From NCBI GenBank assembly GCA_934047225.1, contig OW203990.1, positions 28,375,045-28,439,044 of the forward strand: 64,000 nt of DNA, given 5' to 3'. The notes below the pieces were generated by a model. The model was not told the origin of the DNA, did not search any database, and saw only the letters and a program-made list of their open reading frames with translations. The position numbers and the translations under genes are program-made. Of the stretch, positions 11,801 to 23,979 are shown piece after piece. The DNA comes from Ypsolopha sequella (taxonomy: Eukaryota > Arthropoda > Insecta > Lepidoptera > Ypsolophidae). Position 1 is the first letter of the stretch. Every line of letters begins with the position of its first letter.

Positions 11801-13021
11801 CTCTTTGGAAGAAAATCGTCAAGTAAATGAAAGAAGAATGACTTTTAATGATTCCGTTGTTATTATACGTGCATTCAAAATGTTCTTATACTATTCATAA
11901 TATTTTTATTTAATTACATTTAATAGTCTGTTTTATTACAATCCAATATGCATGAGAAGTTTCTGGGAATTTAACCCTCTCGTGGTATAGGATTATGTGT
12001 ATTTTTTAATCTTAATTAAATAAATTAATATAACTGATTGAAAATAAAACATTTAAATTTAATTTTCAATAAAAAAGAAACCCTCTAAATAATTTCTATA
12101 TGTGGAACTCTTCTTCACTTGGCGTAAACATGGTATTCTGAACAGAAAAGAAGAAAGGTCACTTTGACATTGTATTTATTTAGTTCAAAGCAAGAGTTAA
12201 TAACTCTGCCATCACAATCAGTAATGCATGGGTCAAAAATGTATGTCAAGAAAAACCATTAAAATTTTAAATCATAGAAAAATTAATTTTATTGTAAATA
12301 AAATCGACTTACTGTACTGTGTTTATCAGGGCAGAACTGCTGTATTAAAAATGCAGCAAGTTGGTTCCTGTGATCTTTACTCCCTAGAAACACATCTAGG
12401 GTAAACTCTTTTGAATACAAGAAATAGACGTCCGTTCCCAGATGAAGTGCTGAATTACTGTATTTCAGATTGTTACGGTAATAATGTATATTTACTATTA
12501 AAAAAACATTGAAGCTCAAGTGTCTGTGTAACTCTAACCATGACAAAACTAGAGAACAAGTGGACTGTAATGTGTGCAGATTCTAATGAAAATTAATTTA
12601 AAAAAATACGTTTATTGATTTTGCGCACTTTATAAAGCATTATAAAGCTTAAAGCTTAAAGCCAGCAACAGCTTGATCTTGCAAGTTGCATGTAAATGAT
12701 TACTGAAGAGATTAATTTAGTTTAGTTTATTGTTCGTGTTTGTTTTTAATTTCACGAAACGAGGTGTGAATTAGGCCCTGCGGGCTAAATCAACACTTTC
12801 GATTCTTCTGAAAAAAGCTCAATTGGATCGAATCAGAAGCTATTTAGAAATTATAATAATTGATTAGATTTAGTTAAGGTTACTGAAGTTTTTGTTGTGT
12901 TTGGGAAAGTAAATGTATTTTCTATTATTATTAATTTTCAAAGCTTTTTAAAGTTTTATAAGTTTTTTTTATCTGTTGACTATTGACATTCTGTACAAGT
13001 TAGATCATAAAATATCTATTT
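8833..13021. other. Long AT-rich intergenic stretch
   Basis: About 4.2 kb without a supported gene. The short frames, for example around 11,503 and 12,289, lack recognisable motifs or good start context. The one outlier is a GC-rich island at 11,148-11,192 containing a 20-codon frame that starts at 11,129 (MFLALAVVGVRAPAY...) and looks superficially like a signal peptide. It has no convincing splice donor. This DNA could hold distal enhancers of ato, but nothing in it proves that. Confidence 0.4.
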
Positions 13022-13275
13022 GGACATATAAAGTGGATAAATGAAAGGAGAGTGACGAAAGAAATTTATGGTGTGCAAGTGGAAGGTACGGTCACCCTAG
13101 AAGGATGTATGCCGACCAAATTGGCGACAAACTAAAGAAAGGCAAAGTCAGAAGCACCCGGAAAAGAAGAGATTGATGGATGTGGAAGAGGTGAAAAAGG
13201 TATGTCAAGATTGTAGCAGATGAAAATTTGTAGTATCTGCCTACGCTTTTGGGAGACAGGCGTGAATATATATAT
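13022..13275 (+). mobile_element. 3' end of an RTE-like LINE (copy 1)
   Basis: In shifting frames it encodes fragments equivalent to RLMDVEEVKKVCQD and VVSAYAFGRQA before a stop. This is the C-terminal end of a reverse-transcriptase polyprotein common in Lepidoptera. Parallel fragments lie at 55145-55440 and 59712-59815. Broken by stops and indels, and 5'-truncated. Confidence 0.6.
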
Positions 13276-13794
13276 TTATACATTTTTATGTAAATATCTA
13301 TTTATAGTCGTCCCACTTAAGCTAACCTTTAAACAGATAATATTATGGTAGTGTACAAATGTACGGTACACTATGGTATGGTACAAACAATATGGTGTTA
13401 CGCAAACGCCACGTTTTTTTTTTACTTGCTCATCTTTTTTTATTATCAAATATCTAAATAATGTTTATCAGGATAAAGTAGTTTAAGGCGAATGGATACG
13501 CCAACTGCAAATTGGACCTGTCTTTGAAGGCTTACTCCTCCCACACGGGTGGTCCGAAAACTTTTATAAAAATATATGATAGGCATTATAGAGTCAAAAA
13601 TAAATTTTAAGTTTCATTAACTGTTTGTCTATTGTAAGTTTTGACAAAAAAAAACGAAAGTCATCGAAAGTTTCATGATTAACACAAGAATTCTCTTACT
13701 CCTTCCAAACGCCTAAAGCGATTTTAATGATTATTTCACCAAATTATAGGAAATGTTTAGATCTAAAACATTTAAGTTTGAATTTTTTTCCGTT

Positions 13795-13975
13795 CATGGC
13801 GTCCATGTGAAAAGTATTATTTTCTCCTATTTTGCGCTAGCCGGAGACGCAGTGGTTGTAGTACCAGCCACTTTTCAAGGCACGCTGAAATGAACATTAT
13901 TTCAATGTCATTTCCGTTGATATTTGTACCGACACACATCGAGTTGCTTATTTAGCGTGGTCATACACCTTAAAT
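13795..13975 (+). repeat. Dispersed repeat family E, copy 1
   Basis: GTGAAAAGTATTATTTTCTC, GAACATTATTTCAATGTCAT and ATCGAGTTGC recur in reverse orientation and the same order at 20715-20885. No protein is encoded. Its limits are uncertain and it may extend upstream to about 13,480. Confidence 0.55.
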
Positions 13976-14083
13976 CTAGTCACACAGCAGTGTCTCCAGA
14001 GCCGAGTTCGATATAATTATCCTGATACGTGACTTTATTTGTTTAATTAACGTATATTTTTTATTTACTGTTTATTTCGATCC

Positions 14084-14221
14084 ATGAGTGAGAGGGTGCA
14101 TAAGAAATTGTTGTGGACAGGTGAAAATATTAAGAAATATGTAGTATTCCAGAAGAATAAACTCATATCAACTGGAACGCCTAAAAACATATTCTTAGCA
14201 AAATTGACGACATCCTACTGA
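14084..14221 (+). CDS. Small ORF, 45 codons, unrecognised
   Basis: An ATG at 14,084 opens a 45-residue frame beginning MSERVHKKLLWTGENIKKYV, rich in lysine and ending at a TGA at 14,219-14,221. The composition is more protein-like than that of its surroundings. No family is recognised, no signal peptide or membrane segment is seen, and there is no clear promoter or poly(A) signal nearby. It lies just downstream of a family E repeat, so it may be a relic of a mobile element or simply chance. The call is weak. Confidence 0.15.
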   Translation: MSERVHKKLLWTGENIKKYVVFQKNKLISTGTPKNIFLAKLTTSY

Positions 14222-15659
14222 AATATAATTTATGAACGTAGAATGTACCAACAGGTCAAATATAGAATGTCTTTAAAAGTCTTAAAACCCCTTCTAAAAA
14301 TCGTGAACAATTACAAATGAACCAATTTGGAGGCAGAAAAATGATTTAAAATTATTTTGTTCTCAACATTTAGTGCAAGCGTAAGTTCAGAAACCAATTT
14401 GCCTCTTTCATCTTTTGTATAGAAACAAGGTTAATTTTCAAGTTTTTGAACGTAATCTTTTGTATGGGATTACATAAAGAAAGATCATTGAAAAACGGGA
14501 GCAAGCGAGATTTGTACAAATGGTTTTTTGCGTAATATCTGGAACGAGTTTTATTAAAAAAAATGTTTATATAATAATTTTACGTCGCAGTGACCCAAAT
14601 TTTATAAATAGTTTTTTTTAATGTTTGAGTTGAGCTAGCTATACGTGTACATTTTAATATTTTTGAAAGAATAGTTTATGTCCGTGCAATTTAAACAAAA
14701 AAATGCGTTTTTCTTAACAATAGAATTGCTCCCGTGCCGACGCCGGTGATTGTTGTGTCATGTTACATAACTAAGTATACAACATTTAATATGCAAATAA
14801 AACTTTTTTATAAGAGTAAAAGACATTCTTTATAAATGTTGCTCTAAGTGTCTGTTAAAAACCAGGAAAATCATTGTAATAACTATTGATATAATTAAAA
14901 GGGAACTTAATTCCTTATTCCAATTAAAAGGAATTATTCTCATTACTTTTTTACGATGAAATAATGAAAAACAGATTCTTAACAAAAGTCTACTGTCATA
15001 GAAGCCGAAGAAATCTTTTCGCCACCTCTCTGTAATTTAAAAAAATCATAGATGAAACTAAATGATGATTGGTATAGCGATTTTCCTGACTCGCGTGGTC
15101 AACATCATCACCGGCAGAACTAACGTGCGTAACTGTTCGTAATGATTCCTGCAATTTGTGAAGAATTCTACTTTTATTTGTACCATACAGTAGTTGCCAT
15201 CAATTGCTTTAAAACTGTTACGCGTAAGGAGAAAATAGCGAGCAGATCCTGATAGCGGAAATACATTATGTCTTTTATTGTAACGATTCAGACTCAGGTT
15301 CAGATTCTTTATTTGCATATCACAGTATTATTACAGGCGGAAAACAAATATATAGTATCATGTGATACCTTGTCAGGGCGTAGCAATATTTTAAAAGTCT
15401 AGCAATATACTATTTAAATTAGGGTGTTATTTAAATGGTTAGCATAGTATTGGTATTTTTGTGAGTAGCAAAATATAATCCGTGAGCAGAAATAGCTAAT
15501 TGATCAGCAACTCATGGCCAGCAAACATTTCAAAATCAATCAGCTATTTATGTCATTCTGGATGGCTGTAATTATTTTAATTATTTTTGTACAGCTCCTG
15601 CTCCTGTTTAATAAAATTTTGGTAAGCACTCAGAGCGTAAGCAAAAAAAATCATTTTTC
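14222..15659. other. Noncoding stretch
   Basis: AT-rich, no supported gene. Around 15,290-15,345 there is a short reverse-oriented retroelement-tail-like stretch (CAGATTCTTTATTTGC). Confidence 0.35.
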
Positions 15660-15850
15660 ATTTTGCAATTGCTTCGGCGTTGCGGAAAGTGCAGCCCCTT
15701 CGCCCTTGCGTAACAAAGCACAGTCACCCATGCTCATCTTCGCAGCTTCGGCTTGTTGGTTGCCTTCGGCAGGCGAGGGCTGCCCTTCCTCCATGCCTAC
15801 GGCTTTTTATATGTATACACTCTAGGGGTAGTACCCACAAGACTGATTCG
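15660..15850 (+). repeat. GC-rich island, probable mobile-element fragment
   Basis: A sharp island of GC-rich sequence in AT-rich DNA, with CTTCGGC-rich text (TTGCTTCGGCGTTGCGGAAA, GCTTGTTGGTTGCCTTCGGC). Three frames are partly open, but each is closed within about 100 codons and none has a recognisable domain. The composition jump suggests inserted or decayed coding DNA from a mobile element. I cannot name the family. Confidence 0.35.
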
Positions 15851-18614
15851 GTTTTGGAACATATTCAACCTATTTTTTGCATAGACATGTTTTCTCTGCT
15901 GATCAATCATGAAATCTTGCTGATCAAGTAGTTATTTTGCGGACTGAATGTTTATTATGCAAACTCATGCTATTGTAAGCTGCCTATTTATATGATTTAA
16001 TTTTTGACCATTATCAAAATTATTTGGGGAACAAAGATTGATGCCTGATTTTTTGTATTGCAAACAAAATCTTTGTATGCTGATCAAATTATTTAAATGC
16101 TGTTTTTTTGTGGCGCACCAAATTTTATAATTGCTTAATTATTTATTTACTTCTTTTAAATTATTACTAACAAAAATAAAAATACATGAAAACTAAATAA
16201 ACTCATATAAGTTACATTAACTGTCTATAATTAATAAATGAATGACAGAATGTAAGAGGATAGAGTCACCGATAAATATGTATATAACGGCCCCATCAGA
16301 TGTAACGAAATTGAACAAAGTGAAATATAAAACTTTTACCTAATTTAGGGTTCATAGTTTTCAAATTGTACATTTTGTACTTAAGTAGTTTGGGAATATT
16401 CATATTCATTTTAATTTTAATTTATTTTAGTTGATTGTACCGTTTTGTGTTTGTGTTACTATCTTTAATTATTGTAATTGGTTTGTCCGTTTTAATTAAA
16501 GTAAATAAATAAATAAATATTAATGAATTTAGGTAAGTATCTTTTTTTTACAGATTTTCTTATACAGGCCTCAGGATAGGGCCCGAAGTATATTTCACTT
16601 GATTTTCTTATCATAGATGTTTATTTATTAAATATTTTATATATATTATATAAATCAATAATAAAAGATCAAGAAGTCATAAAATTATATTTATTTGTAA
16701 TAATAAAAAAAAAAATCTTATTCTATGTATAAATAAGAATTGTGTAAAAAATACTCGTATTATTGTAATCGACTAAGCTAAGTAAGCGATTTATCTTTCA
16801 AAAAGGTTTTTTAATCATAATGGTATCAAATAGTTTTAGCATAATGTACCCAGTTTCCAAATTCCAAAAAGGCCTCCCAAGTTGTTTTCCTATCAAACAA
16901 AATTACAGTCTAAAATAGATTGGTGTCAAAAATGGCAGCTTCTTCACGCCGCCCTGTAATCTTAGTAATATTGCTAAACAGTTTCTTTCCTGTTTGTCTA
17001 TCATCTTCAGGTGTGACAGCTATATTTAGCGAGAAACCTAAATTTCAATCGTTCAACTTCCGTTTTTTTATAGGTATAATTTCCTGTAGTAAGTGTTGCC
17101 ATCTTGTGTGGCATGATGGTTTTCATCATAAGGAAATCTTTGTATTTATTTAAGGGGAGAGGGTCAGAGTTTGATGCCAAATATAAAGTTTTGTCGTCTC
17201 ATTTATACGTTAATTCATAAAATCGCATAAAAGTTTTAATTACTTTATTTCGTTTTAATTAATTATTTTTAATCCGTCTTGAAATTTCGGGTAACCAACA
17301 TCTTTAAATACTTAGCACTCAGAAGCTCCAAAATGTCCCGTTTTTCTTGAATTTGAAAACGTATTATTAACCCCGTGGTAGTTTATAAATATATGATAAA
17401 TGCAATAGTTTGGTATTGAAGATACAAATGTATAGGATAGCAATAAAACATTAACACGAAATCGTAGTAAAAGGTTACTGTCTAGCCTTAATTCCCAGAA
17501 CTTAAAGAATTTTGTTCTTATCTAATATACTTACAGGTTTTAAGCGAAATGTTAGGATCCTTTGTAACAACTAAAGTACCAAGTAATTTAGAACGTTCCA
17601 AAAACGATTTTTTGTAATAAATAGGTTAATATTTTTTGCAAGATAGACATGTGATTCTGTAATTGATCGAAATAAATGTCATTCTCTAAAGACGTTTCTA
17701 AATCATGGGAAATTTCAAGGAAGCGATTGTTAATTGGCACTAGTTATTCTTATAAAAGCTTCTTCATTTTGATCGATTCCGTTGTCTAATCCGATATAAA
17801 ATTACCCTTTGTGTTATAAATATTCATGTAACATCCACAAAATGGATTGGTGGACGATTTGCCTGATTTCTTTATTAAGTTAACAAAGCTGTTTTAGTGA
17901 AATTATGATAATTTCCGATGATGTTCATCCATTGTTCTGACCACACACTGGGCCGATGAATTATTGCAAGCTTTTTTTTCCTGATTATATTAAATATTTA
18001 GCTGATGGATCTGTCTTCCGTAAATACATTAATTTATGTGAAACTCTAACTCAAACTTTGCATAAAAACCTACCCGGGTATTATCCTGGTAAAGTATAAC
18101 TTGATTATTGGAGAAATAACTGAAACTAAATCTTTGGAACACAGGTTACTCGAAGTCCCGAGGTTTTGGAGGGTGCGTTTTAAAATCAACTAGTTTGTAA
18201 GTCTCTAGTCTCTGGGTCGTCTAAATATTCTAGGCCTCAAATTGTTACAAATAAGAACCTTTGTAACAAAACGGTAACCTGTTAAAGCATACCTCTGGAT
18301 TATTAGCGATCATAAATGAAATAAGTTTAAAACTATTTATTTTTAACACACACATGTCGTTCAAATAAACTAACTATGAGTATATTATGTGTTACAAAAT
18401 AAGTAATTTTGATATTTACAAGCCTCTAATATTTATTTATTAAAACATGCACAGCGCTCTAGGGTAATTCAATTCATTGTATAAAATAAAAAGTTAAAAG
18501 AAATATAATCTGATTATTGCAAAACGGCTCACCTCAGTAACTATTTTTGAACGGGATAGCCGACCAGTTTCACCAGATTCAGACTGCCTTCTTCTGGGAG
18601 AGTGAAGACGCTTC
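15851..18614. other. Noncoding stretch with A-rich retroelement tail
   Basis: Positions 16,425-16,520 end in a TAAA-rich run (AAAGTAAATAAATAAATAAA) typical of a non-LTR 3' end. Apart from that nothing is recognisable. The frame at 16,920-17,153 has no motif. Confidence 0.35.
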
Positions 18615-18705
18615 CGTGACGACATGAACACATCGTCACGACACGAACCCCCGCGGGATTGTTAGCGATATTCCGAGTATGGAGTGTGCAAGTAACAATC
18701 CACGG
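18615..18705 (+). repeat. Family D fragment, diverged
   Basis: CATCGTCACGACACGAACCC and TTCCGAGTATGGAGTGTG are equivalent to the family D core. Confidence 0.4.
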
Positions 18706-18745
18706 TAATTTTTTTTCATTTTATATAATGTGACTTTTGTATATA

Positions 18746-18900
18746 TTAATACTGGAGACTCGGTAAGTGGTCAGGACCAAAAACGCAAAATAACTTAACG
18801 CTTTCTATATTTTATTATACTCGGAGTTTTTCGTAAATTAGTATAGGGGCACAACATTTATTTTCCAAAAACTTGTCATTTAACCTTACCATAAATAAAA
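18746..18900 (+). repeat. MITE family K, partial copy
   Basis: Begins TACTGGAGACTCGGTAAGTG, identical to the terminal repeat of the elements at 20262-20442 and nearly so at 62219-62685. The matching right end was not found. Confidence 0.5.
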
Positions 18901-19420
18901 GTAACCTTATGCATTTTGCTTTGTTCATATTTTTAAATAATTTTTAGGGCACCTGTTTTGACAGACAAAAATAAATAAATACAAATCGGAAGTTTCCGGA
19001 ACCGATCCGCATCTCCGTATAACGGGGTAACTGTACCGACCCCTTGTTGCTAGGATCCTGTTACTTTTGCCCCTTTTTTGTTCGGTTTTTGTTTTTGAAA
19101 TTTTCACAGTCAACTGGTTTGTGTCTGCGGTATCCTGTTACGATTTTTTATACTTCACTATTTCACAGGATAAAATAAATACCTATATACAACAATATAA
19201 CAAAATTAAACATAATATTTACCTAACTATTACGAAACACATACAATAGGATGCATTAAAAATACACGTAGCATTACGAGACTGCCTGTGAACCAAGAAG
19301 CTGAAAACATTTTGTATGTGAATTTTCAAAAAAAAGTGAAAAATAATGTAGACAACGAATGTAGAGAACGAATACGTGAACGTACAAATTATCAAGATAA
19401 TATTTAAAGTCCTGATAGGC

Positions 19421-19886
19421 TAGGGTTGCCACTCGTCCCGATACGTCAGGACATGTCACCGTTGTCAACTACAAATGGTCCCGACAATAATAATTTATAG
19501 CCCAACTAACAGAACACGGTGAACTATCGCTGTAAGTAGAGTGCGTATTTTCATGAATATCCCCGCAGTGGACGAACGAACGGAATCGCTTGGGAGTCAA
19601 GACAGTGGAAGATATTCTTCAAAGTAAATAAATTAATTACATTATGAGTTGTGAAGAATTAAAATATTGATATCTATCATTACCTATTTATATTAAAACA
19701 AAAAACATTACAGCGTTTACAGTGTTTTTAATTGTAGAAGAATAAAATAATATTTGAATACCTCAGAAATTTATTTATAAATATTTCATAAAATTTCTAA
19801 TGGTTTTTGGCTTCATTCCCCAATAAAAATTTCCTTTCCTTAGCGGATGTTTCCCGACAGGGTCTCGGGAAAATATGGCAACCCTA
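19421..19886. mobile_element. hAT-like MITE, 466 bp
   Basis: Left end TAGGGTTGCCACTCGTCCCG, right end CGGGAAAATATGGCAACCCTA, giving an imperfect inverted repeat that continues inward (CAGGACATG against a diverged partner). The termini resemble those of 30674-31230. Flanks GATAGGCT and GATAGACC may be an 8 bp target duplication with two mismatches. No transposase, so non-autonomous. Confidence 0.65.
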
Positions 19887-20261
19887 GATAGACCCACTAC
19901 CGCTATTTGGTTGCTGAATCCTCGCCCGTGTCTCTGGGTTAATGACGCGTTAAAGGAGCATTAAAAAAACATGTCCTTATCCCGAACCCGTCCACATGTG
20001 TGACCGTCATATTTAGACGTATACTTACGGGTTTAAGTGAAGATTTCTTTTGAGATGATACGACTTCATTCTAAGTGATTTGCACTAAAGGGGTGTTCAG
20101 TCTGAGATGGGATAGTATGGGTAAATCCAAACAAATCATAATGATAACAGATACACAAAACAGTCAACTGATTAAATTTTCTGTCGTCGGTTTTTCATAT
20201 TCGCCCCATCTCAACTCAAGAGGTAACAAATAAAAGGTGAATGAATGGTATAGTAAAATTC

Positions 20262-20442
20262 ATACTGGAGACTCGGTAAGTTCTAAAAATCAACGACGTT
20301 TTTGTGAAAAACGAAAATTTGTATTTGTGCCCCTATTATAGGTCAAAACAACCCTGAGTCAATTTATTATAGGAAGCCTAAATTTTGATAAAAAAAACGA
20401 TAATTGAACCTTAGTCCTGACCACTTACCAAGTTTCTACTGA
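20262..20442. mobile_element. MITE family K, about 180 bp
   Basis: Left end CATACTGGAGACTCGGTAAG. Right end, read in reverse complement, CAGTAGAAACTTGGTAAGT. A partner element with the same ends spans 62219-62685. No coding capacity. Confidence 0.6.
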
Positions 20443-20714
20443 CACCCTGTTTCTAGACAATCACGGTATGTCTGAAAGCGATAGTGATAGATGTTGAAGT
20501 TAGACAATGAGGCCCCAGAACTTCCATCGTCCTCGGTGACATTAATACAGTTTCATGTAATACGGAGTTAGCTAATGAAGCAGCAGAGTGTTCACATTCG
20601 GAGGTGCACTGAACACTGAGTGGACCACCGCAGGGAGGACGTGGGCCCTCAGGATGTCTGAAGGATGAGGTGGATGTGGCATACTGGTGGACGTACTACT
20701 ATACGTTAAGGCGA

Positions 20715-20885
20715 TTACCGTCGCCAAATTAGCAGCTCGATGTTTGTCTGTATGAATATCGACTGAAACGACATTGAAATAACGTTCAAATCAGTGCACA
20801 ATGTGTGGTGGCTGTTACGACGCTCGCTGCGTCCTTGATAGGGCAAAATAGGAGAAAATAATACTTTTCACATGGGCGTCATTGT
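20715..20885 (-). repeat. Family E, copy 2 (reverse)
   Basis: Reverse complement of the blocks at 13795-13975, in the same order (GACATTGAAATAACGTTC, GAGAAAATAATACTTTTCAC). Confidence 0.55.
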
Positions 20886-21959
20886 TCGATTGAATAATTC
20901 TATGTTATATTTATAGCTATCAAGTTTATCTATTTATCAAAGCATAAATGAATTAAATCACCTAAGCCACTTAGGAGCAGTAGGAAATTCAAGCCAAAAA
21001 CACCATTCAGTTGAAACAATTTTTCATATAGAAGTTTTGGTGGTACGAAAAAGAAAAATGTTGTATGTTGTCCTAGAGTTGATAATCCATAATACATATT
21101 TTTCAATATTTTTGGTTTGGCCATAAAAGAGGAGTAGGCTTTAGAAAGTACCCATTTGGCGGTATTAAGGGCCTTAAGACTGTACCTGAGCCTAGAGCAT
21201 GACCAACTCCAGTCTATCTAGGATTCGTTTGAAGAAATTTGGACTCTCCTTGTATTGAAAAAAATATATTTGGTTTATTAATCTTTTCTCTAGGGTTCTT
21301 ACGTATAAACAATGTACTAAGATTTATACTTTTCTCAAAAAAAAATGTTTTGCACCCTCTTTTTTTTGGTTTTCCAACGTTCCCTTGAAGATTGCGGTTA
21401 AGAGATCAAATAGTTTTTTTCTTTTCATAAAATAGGTAGTAAAAATATGAAGGTATATCACCTAAATTCAATATTTTTTTCCCCCCAAAATATTTCAGTA
21501 TTAGCTAAAAACACACCAATTTGTTGTTTCGCTGCGTGATCACTATTATTACGCGTCTAAGAAAAAGAGGCCAAAGAGCCAACGTATAATCGCCTCTATG
21601 AAAAGCAATTAAGGTCTTTGCCATTAGACTTATTGTGCTGGACGGTTAATAAAAAAAGTTGCTAGAGTATGCCATCTTCGTAACTACGGCCAGTTGTCAT
21701 ACTGAAAATCTTGTTCTATTACATTTAACTAGCAAAGTCGGCCGTGATGGAAGTGCATTAAAAAAATATTTTATTAAATTAAATTAATTCACAAAAGTAA
21801 CGGCGCTAGTTTTCATCGATAAATCAATTGTTCTACTGGTTTAAAGTAAATAATAAAAGAAAGTTGAAGAATTTGCGTGAGTTTATAATTAATTAATTGG
21901 CCTCAATTTCAGAAAAATAAATGATGAAAATTTCAGACTTTTCAACAGGAAATTATTAC
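20886..21959. other. Noncoding stretch
   Basis: AT-rich with short homopolymers. No gene or repeat was recognised. Confidence 0.35.
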
Positions 21960-22396
21960 TGGTATTTTTGTTTGAATATGATCCATATTTTATAAGATGG
22001 GTTTTAACAGTATCTAGGATCTGCCCCCCTATTCTGTATCTTTAGTTGCCAACTGAACGAGGTGCCTATCATCAAAAACATAGATAAAAACTGAAATTTC
22101 AAAATTGTCTTTAGTGGGTATTGAACTATTAACAATCTGTGTCGTCACTTCAAGTGCGAAAATATCCTTAGGACATCGGAATTCGATAGTATATCTATGT
22201 TTTTGATGATAGACACCCAGTCCAGAAGGCAACTAGAGATACACAATAGGCCCGCTGGTTAAACGAAATTTTGATAGCAACTTTAGTTCATTTTATATTA
22301 ATAAAAAACCGACTTTTTGATACTTTTCCACGAAAGCATACCTCTCGCACTGAGGATTTTTTCGCATATGGAGTAACAGGGACGCTAAAATTTTTA
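21960..22396 (+). repeat. Family B, diverged copy split by a MITE
   Basis: The left part (to about 22,026, TTTTAACAGTATCTAGG) and the right part (from about 22,254, through CCTCTCGCACTGAGGATT) are collinear with family B but separated by the element at 22027-22251. It abuts a good family B copy at 22397, making a head-to-tail pair. Confidence 0.55.
22027..22251. mobile_element. MITE inserted in a family B repeat
   Basis: Imperfect terminal inverted repeats of about 55 bp: CCTATTCTGTATCTTTAGTT on the left against CCTATTGTGTATCTCTAGTT read from the right end. Both arms then contain CTATCATCAAAAACATAGAT. The insertion interrupts an older repeat, which orders the two events. Confidence 0.75.
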
Positions 22397-22796
22397 ATAC
22401 GGGTGTTTCTTTTCTGTGTATTTCATAAAATACAGGGAAATTTTTAATAAATTTCTGGTATATGTATTTTGACTATATAATCTAGGGTTTTGATATTGAA
22501 ACATGTTTTGATAAATTTTCCTCGATAGAAATAATTGTTCAAATGAGGTCTTCAAACACACTTTTTCTCCTCGTTTGACGAATAGGAACCATATACAGAA
22601 CTCAAACATATTTTATTAGATGTGTTTCAACAATATCTAGAAATGTAATATTTGAAATGTTGCTAGCTATTTTAGTTTTTTTAATAAAAATATAAAACCA
22701 ACTTTTTTCCCTTTTGCCCTGAATCCGCCCCTCTCGCATTGCGCGATTTTTTGCTTTGAGTGACAGTGACAAAAATAAAATTCGCATAGCCTCTTA
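22397..22796 (+). repeat. Family B, copy 3
   Basis: Full-length and nearly identical to the copies at 836-1242 and 4567-4969. Ends with CGCATAGCCTCTTAA. Confidence 0.75.
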
Positions 22797-22997
22797 AGTT
22801 CGTAGCTCCGTGTGACCACCTACAGACACCCCCGGCTTGTGTTTCACCTCGCTGCTGACGACGACGAAAACTATATCATTCGGGGTCAAATCTCGACTGA
22901 GGTGTCCGATTCGGACTGGTTCCAGATTTTGCATTATGCGTTTTCATTAAGCTGGGAAAGAAAATAAACTAAAATTTATTTAGTTTTTGTATTAAAC

Positions 22998-23272
22998 TAT
23001 ACAAGGTGTTAAGATGAAGTTGCGGAAGCTGAAATCTGGCGATAGTACCCGAAAAAACGGTCAATTTTTCGTGAAAAAAAATTCGCGTTATTGAAGGTAA
23101 AACAGTTGTTTCATACATTTTGGTTGTGTAGGTATGTATGACCTTTCTATTGAAGAGCAATTTTCTTTTTTCACGATTTGGGTTTGGTTCCATAGCAAAC
23201 GGTGTTCGTATGGACAAGTATTATCGCTAGTTTCCAACTTCGGCAATATCATATTAACACCCAGTATTAGTA
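22998..23272. mobile_element. MITE family C, copy 1
   Basis: Begins TACAAGGTGTTAAGATGAAG and ends with an imperfect inverted partner (CATATTAACACCCAGTA). Collinear with 48132-48395, including GTTTCATACATTTTGGTTGT and a GTTCGTATGGACAAGTA block near the right end. TA-flanked, with Tc1/mariner-like CAGGGTG-type ends by comparison with its partner. Confidence 0.7.
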
Positions 23273-23287
23273 TTTATTAAATAATCA

Positions 23288-23348
23288 GTCGTAGGTCAGT
23301 CGGTTGGACTTTCAAACTTGCGACCCGGGTTTTAATCCTGCCAGTGGA
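23288..23348 (+). repeat. tRNA-like SINE head
   Basis: AGGTCAGTCGGTTGGACTTT followed by a degenerate B box GGGTTTTAATCCTGCC. It resembles a tRNA-derived SINE promoter and does not fold as a full tRNA. Confidence 0.35.
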
Positions 23349-23378
23349 GTATAAGACAATGAGGTTTTCAGAATGTAT

Positions 23379-23979
23379 ACGTATATCCGAGTACAGGTAT
23401 AATTTATGTGTATATCCGAGTACAGGTATAATTTATGTGTATATCCGAGTACAGGTATAATTTATGTGTATATCCGAGTACAGGTATAATTTATGTGTAT
23501 ATCCGAGTACAGGTATAATTTATGTGTATATCCGAGTACAGGTATAATTTATGTGTATATCCGAGTACAGGTATAATTTATCTGTATATCCAAGTACAGG
23601 TATAATTTATGTGTATATCTGAGTACAGGTATAATTTATTTGTATATCCGAGTACAGGTATAATTTATTTGTATATCCGAGTACAGGTATAATTTATGTG
23701 TATATCCGAGTACAGGTATAATTTATGTGTATATCCGAGTACAGGTATAATTTATGTGTATATCCGAGTACAGGTATAATTTATGTGTATATCCGAGTAC
23801 AGGTATAATTTATGTGTATATCCGAGTACAGGTATAATTTATGTGTATATCCGAGTACAGGTATAATTTATGTGTATATCTGAGTACAGGTATAATTTAT
23901 GTGTATATCCGAGTACAGGTATAATTTATGTGTATATCTGAGTACAGGTATAATTTATGTGTATATCCGAGTACAGGTA
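23379..23979. repeat. 29 bp minisatellite, about 20.7 copies
   Basis: The unit is GTGTATATCCGAGTACAGGT plus ATAATTTAT. Most copies are identical. A few carry single changes (ATCTGAG, ATCCAAG, TTATTTGTA). The array ends about 550 bp upstream of the ato TATA box. The uniformity indicates recent expansion or ongoing homogenisation, so copy number is likely to vary between individuals. Confidence 0.97.

Noticed and set aside
11503..11826. 107-codon plus-strand frame
   Set aside because: AT-driven composition, poor start context, no motif and no splice or promoter support.
12289..12546. 85-codon minus-strand frame with exon-like composition
   Set aside because: Opens with TTG, no good splice sites found, no recognisable family.
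16920..17153. 77-codon plus-strand frame with a hydrophobic start
   Set aside because: No ATG at the called start, no clear signal peptidase site or downstream domain, and AT-rich flanks without promoter signs.
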